Shown: piece after piece, positions 60,944-64,000 of the stretch | How the letters are laid out: every line of letters starts with the position of its first letter | How positions within the stretch are numbered: position 1 is the stretch's first letter | Source: Paenibacillus tianmuensis | Lineage (GTDB): Bacteria > Bacillota > Bacilli > Paenibacillales > NBRC-103111 | Length of the DNA stretch: 64,000 nt | Direction: 5' to 3' | Assembly (NCBI RefSeq): GCF_900100345.1 | Contig: NZ_FMTT01000003.1 | Coordinates: 159,860-223,859, forward strand | The notes under the pieces: model-generated | What the model was told of the DNA's origin: nothing | Databases searched by the model: none | Seen by the model: only the letters and a program-made list of their open reading frames with translations | Program-made: the position numbers and the translations under genes

Positions 60944-62059
60944 ATGCGAGATCCACGATTGCAGCAGTTTGCGAGAAACCTGGTACGGTATTCCGTCGAC
61001 CTTCAGCCGGGTGAGAACATCCTGATTGAAATGATCGGCCTTCGCGATCAGGAATTGACCAAGTGTTTAATAGAAGAGGTGTATGCGGCAGGCGGACATC
61101 CGTTCATCGAATTCCGCTATCCCGAAGTTACGCGCAAGCTGATGCTTGGCGGCAACCAGGAGCTGTACGAGCGGATGGCGGCCATCGAGCTGGACCGCAT
61201 GAAGCAGATGCAAGCGTACATTGCCGTTCGCAGCGGCGATAACATCACCGAAACGTCCGATGTGCCTGAGGACAAGCTGCGCTTATTCATGAAGGTGTAT
61301 CAGCGTCCGGTCGTCGACCAGCGGGTCAATCATACGAAATGGTGCGTGATGCGTTACCCGAACCCGTCGATGGCGCAGCAAGCGAATACGAGCACCGAGG
61401 CGTTCGAAGATTTTTATTTCCAAGTGTGCAATCTCGATTACAGCAAAATGTCCGGGGCCATGGACGCGCTTGTCGAGCTGATGAACAAGACGGACAAGGT
61501 GCGGCTCGTCGGACCGGGCACCGATCTCAGCTTTTCGATCAAGGACATTCCGGCGATCAAATGCGCAGGTCAGTTCAATATTCCGGACGGCGAAGTATTC
61601 ACTGCGCCCGTAAAGGATTCGGTCAACGGCGTCATCTCTTATAACGCTCCGACGATTTATATGGGAACTTCGTTCGAGAACATCACGCTCCGCTTTGACA
61701 ACGGCAAAATTGTTGAGGCGACGGCGAACAATACCGCCAAGCTGAACGAAATTTTGGATATCGACGACGGAGCACGCTTTGTTGGCGAGTTCGCGATCGG
61801 CGTCAATCCGTACATACAGCATCCGATGAAAGACATTTTGTTCGACGAGAAAATCGACGGCAGCATCCACTTTACGCCGGGTAACGCTTACACGGATGCG
61901 GATAACGGCAACCGGTCCTCGGTTCACTGGGATATTGTGCTGATCCAGCGTCCGGAATACGGCGGCGGCGAAATTTATTTTGACGATCGTCTGATCCGCA
62001 AGGACGGCCGCTTTGTCGTGCCGGAGCTGGAGAAGCTGAATCCCGAGCATCTGAAATAG
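60944..62059 (+). CDS. M29-family aminopeptidase (AmpS/PepS type)
   Basis: This 371-residue metallo-aminopeptidase of the thermophilic (M29) family has RLQQFARNLVRYSVDLQPGE at the start, RLVGPGTDLSFSIKDIPAIK and NIPDGEVFTAPVKDSVNGVI. GEFAIGVNPYIQHPMKDILFDEK and GSIHFTPGNAY follow, supplying Glu and His ligands for two metal ions. It trims N-terminal residues from peptides in the cytoplasm. ATG 60944 follows AAAGGAGAGAAAGAAG; an upstream in-frame ATG (60917) would include the ribosome binding site. It follows ndk and precedes the YmaF gene. Confidence 0.93.
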   Translation: MRDPRLQQFARNLVRYSVDLQPGENILIEMIGLRDQELTKCLIEEVYAAGGHPFIEFRYPEVTRKLMLGGNQELYERMAAIELDRMKQMQAYIAVRSGDNITETSDVPEDKLRLFMKVYQRPVVDQRVNHTKWCVMRYPNPSMAQQANTSTEAFEDFYFQVCNLDYSKMSGAMDALVELMNKTDKVRLVGPGTDLSFSIKDIPAIKCAGQFNIPDGEVFTAPVKDSVNGVISYNAPTIYMGTSFENITLRFDNGKIVEATANNTAKLNEILDIDDGARFVGEFAIGVNPYIQHPMKDILFDEKIDGSIHFTPGNAYTDADNGNRSSVHWDIVLIQRPEYGGGEIYFDDRLIRKDGRFVVPELEKLNPEHLK

Positions 62060-62163
62060 GGCGGGCAGCGGCCCGTTTCCAAGCTTAGACGAACGCCCAT
62101 ACGGCCCAAGCTTTCTTCTCATACGATGGAGTACGATTCATCATGGAGAAGAGGTTGGTGCAT

Positions 62164-62544
62164 ATGGACATTCCCGTTACGGGATTCGTGGTTCATTCCG
62201 ACGGCGAAGATCCTCGTCACGCACACAGGCTTTATATTACTTCATGGGACGGTCGGCCCGTTCACGTTCATCCTTTTTCGGGAGCGACTTCGTACAATGA
62301 CGGGCATCTTCATTATTATGCCGGCATGACTGAGCCCGCGCCGAGCAACCCTCGGCATGTTCATGGCTATTACGCCGTCACTTCGTTTAACGACGGTCAT
62401 ACCCATACGATCCGGGGCGTAACAGGTCCGGCCATTCCACTACCCGGCAGAGGACATTATCACTATTTCGAAGGGTATACGACCGTAAACGGCATGAGAC
62501 CGCACGCCCACGCGTACAAAGGCAACACCGGCAATGAGGTATAA
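62164..62544 (+). CDS. YmaF-family His-rich protein
   Basis: This 126-residue protein resembles YmaF (PF12788). It is very rich in histidine and contains three related units of the form H-x-H-x-Y/F-x-G-x-T-S-x-N-D-G-H-x-H (for example VHPFSGATSYNDGHLHYYAG and YYAVTSFNDGHTHTIRGVTG). The His pairs suggest metal binding. The function is unknown. Family members occur in sporulating Bacillales. ATG 62164 is preceded by GAGAAGAGGTTGGTGCAT; an ATG at 62143 is an alternative with a weaker site. A hairpin follows directly. Confidence 0.82.
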   Translation: MDIPVTGFVVHSDGEDPRHAHRLYITSWDGRPVHVHPFSGATSYNDGHLHYYAGMTEPAPSNPRHVHGYYAVTSFNDGHTHTIRGVTGPAIPLPGRGHYHYFEGYTTVNGMRPHAHAYKGNTGNEV

Positions 62545-62551
62545 CACCCGT

Positions 62552-62604
62552 ACCCCAAAAAACGCATGTTTCGGCGCAAGCTCGGAGCAGGCGTTTTTTG
62601 GGGT
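62552..62604 (+). terminator. Long inverted repeat / terminator after ymaF
   Basis: ACCCCAAAAAACGC (62552-62565) and GCGTTTTTTGGGGT (62591-62604) are exact inverse complements. The T-run is inside the right arm, so it can terminate in both directions. Confidence 0.75.
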
Positions 62605-62632
62605 GCACATAAGTTTGAAAATCTTGGGTGCA

Positions 62633-62675
62633 TTGACATCGTACCCGCCATTATATAAACTGAAAACCAGTTTAT
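62633..62675 (+). promoter_or_regulatory. Promoter and operator of the GntR-type pseudogene
   Basis: TTGACA (62633-62638) is followed by TATATAAACT (about 62652-62661). The perfect dyad ATAAACTG-AAAAC-CAGTTTAT (62655-62675) overlaps the -10 area, a normal autoregulatory GntR-type operator, although the downstream gene is broken. Confidence 0.65.
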
Positions 62676-62693
62676 TCGACAGGCAGGAGGGAT

Positions 62694-63550
62694 ATGGCGA
62701 TGCCGAAAAAGCCAAGCCGCACGACGTTTCATAAGCGTCTGGATCATATGGTTACACTGCTCAGAGAAGACATCGTCAGCGGCAAGCTCTCCGTTGGAAA
62801 ATACCTGCCATCCGAGATGGAGCTCGGCAAGCAGTACCAGCTCAGTAAAAATTCCGTCCGCAAAGGACTGGATATGCTGGTGGACGAGCAGTTGATCGAG
62901 AAGGTACTGAGAGTCGGTAACCGGGTCAGCAGCCCCGCGGTCCAAGGCAGCGTCACGATCAAGCTGGGGTATTACCCCTCCGTCATGGAACAGATGGACT
63001 TGAACCGGCTGCTGTCGGATTTTCATGTCGCTTATCCGCATATCCGGGTTCAAACGGTGGCCCTTCCTTACGAGAACTATGCGCAGGCGATTGAAGAATA
63101 TATGAAGGGCGGTATGGTCGACGTATTTACGATCAACTATGCCGATTATCAGCCTGTGGTCGACAGCGGTTGGCAGGAGTGGTTGGAGCCCATGAGCCCG
63201 CCCGCCGGGCAGTATCCGTTTCTGCAAAGCGCCTTCAAGCATCGCGACCGGTACTTGGCGCTGCCGTTTGCGTTTTCCCCGGTCGTGCTGTGCTATAACT
63301 GCGATCACTTTGCCGACAAAGGGCTGGAGGAGCCGGACAGAAGGCTGCGGAGTGGCGTGGGAAGGGAGCGGTCAAGCATCCGTCGCGTTACTCCATGTAC
63401 CGAGAAATTATTCCGTCGTTCCGCTGGACGACGGACATTCATCTGAACACAAGGCAGGTGGATGCGATGCACCGGGAGCTGAAGTGGTTCTGGTCCCGGA
63501 TGGAAGAGGAAGATACGATTTGCCGTCGGCTCGAGGAGGCGTTGACCTGA
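62694..63550 (+). pseudogene. GntR/extracellular-solute-binding fusion regulator with internal deletion
   Basis: The frame starts behind AGGAGGGAT (ATG 62694 or 62700). It encodes a GntR-type winged helix (LREDIVSGKLSVGKYLPSEM, LSKNSVRKGLDMLVDEQLIE), then the first part of a sugar-binding-protein-like domain (KLGYYPSVMEQMDLNRLLSD, GGMVDVFTINYADYQPVVDS, PFAFSPVVLCYNCDHFADKG). Near 63340 the frame breaks. Another frame carries a plausible C-terminus (AEWRGKGAVKHPSRYSMYRE, and on to RMEEEDTICRRLEEALT) that ends at 63550. Intact members are about 480 residues or more; only about 285 codons remain, so roughly 200 are missing with a frameshift. No complete sensor domain can be made. Confidence 0.78.
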
Positions 63551-63782
63551 GGAGCCGGACGGCTTTTCTTTTTCTGCAGGTGGGCTGTGTCGTCCGGTTA
63601 CTACCCGCTATATTTTTTGATGAGAAGGCTGACAGCGCTTTCTGATGTCGTTATAGTATAAATAAAAAACCAGATATGATCTATATAAGTTGAACTAAAG
63701 ACCTTAGAAATCTATGGTAAGGAAATTCATACCTACTTGTCGAATAAGTAATGAAACATGAACAGACAGGCAGGGAATGAAG

Positions 63783-64000
63783 ATGGAAAACGCACAAAAA
63801 TTAGAAGAAGTTAAGCAAGCGATGAAAAAAGCAAAAGATCGCCGCATGTACGAGCGTTATCAGGCGCTATATTTATATTTGCAAGGTACCCGGGCGGAAG
63901 CGATTGCGCCTATTTTAAACCGAAGCGTTCAAACGGTAAAAGGCTATATTCAAGCTTATCAAACAGGTGGTCTTTCCGCTTTGAAAATGAATCATTCACC
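63783..64000 (+). mobile_element. IS630-type transposase, 5' part (cut by window end)
   Basis: From ATG 63783 (or 63777) behind CAGGGAATGA the frame reads MENAQKLEEVKQAMKKAKDR, then MYERYQALYLYLQGTRAEAI and LNRSVQTVKGYIQAYQTGGL up to the edge. This is the helix-turn-helix start of an IS630/Tc1-mariner-family transposase, whose catalytic DDE part would lie to the right. The left terminal inverted repeat should lie in 63640-63780, but I cannot define it without the other end. Confidence 0.8.

Noticed and set aside
62143..62163. Upstream ATG as start for the YmaF-like gene
   Set aside because: It lacks a good ribosome binding site, while GAGAAGAGG is well placed for ATG 62164. The choice is not certain.
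1..64000. CRISPR arrays, rRNA and tRNA genes, replication origin, prophage genes
   Set aside because: I saw no regularly spaced direct repeats, no tRNA cloverleaf, no rRNA stretch, no DnaA-box cluster and no phage structural genes. Only one transposase start was found.

Overview
The window looks like chromosomal DNA from a Paenibacillus-type member of the Bacillales. Strong AGGAGG-type ribosome binding sites, TTG/GTG starts, sigma-A promoters, a T-box leader, cre-like sites, a CwlJ-type spore cortex hydrolase, a VanZ-RDD fusion and GC-rich core genes all point there. Both ends are cut inside genes: a small membrane-anchored protein at the left and an IS630-type transposase at the right. This was read by eye; no database search or folding was run.

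Layout. 1-9.4 kb: housekeeping and regulatory genes (LpdD-like protein, T-box-controlled chorismate mutase/DAHP synthase, two acyltransferase-3 membrane proteins, a sigma-A-type factor, a secreted NlpC/P60 hydrolase, a DeoR regulator, an EamA transporter). 9.4-17.8 kb: a LysR regulator followed by an eight-gene operon matching the Bacillus subtilis ytmI (cmo/sna/snd) S-alkylcysteine salvage locus: two flavin monooxygenases, an amino-acid ABC transporter, an N-acetyltransferase and an M20 deacylase. 17.8-24.5 kb: aldo/keto reductase, flavin amine oxidase, a Tet-type ribosomal protection GTPase with a small overlapping leader ORF, a cortex hydrolase and a secreted protein. 24.6-26.2 kb: an operon of an ArsR-like regulator, an unknown 108-residue protein and a ClpP paralogue, with an inverted repeat over its promoter.

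26.3-45.5 kb is a more AT-rich accessory island for carbohydrate or polyol use. It has a YesN/YesM-type two-component system, a sugar ABC transporter, an FGGY kinase with a LacI regulator, and a divergent operon (EryC-like isomerase, TIM-family isomerase, YjbQ, SDR). An RbtT-type polyol permease follows, then a degenerate partial copy of the LacI-controlled operon. Last comes a second operon (SDR, M20 deacylase, RidA broken by an in-frame stop, ROK regulator, RraA-like aldolase). cre-like sites precede three units. The gene set resembles tetritol (erythritol-type) catabolism; the substrate is inferred.

45.5-64 kb returns to core-like DNA. It holds an HxlR/extradiol dioxygenase/DoxX electrophile-response-like cluster, an MHYT-PAS-GGDEF-EAL protein directly before a c-di-GMP-I riboswitch that controls a stand-alone CheY-like protein, a metallo-beta-lactamase-fold hydrolase, GNAT and VanZ-RDD proteins and an LtaS-like phosphatase/transferase. 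An FHA-winged-helix regulator is then coupled to a MurA homologue whose catalytic Cys is replaced by Asp. ppdK (preceded by a striking perfect inverted repeat), ndk, an M29 aminopeptidase, a His-rich YmaF protein and a broken GntR/solute-binding regulator complete the window. The most unusual items are the ArsR-ORF-ClpP operon, the FHA/MurA(Asp) pair, the c-di-GMP circuit and the polyol island with its internally deleted duplicate.
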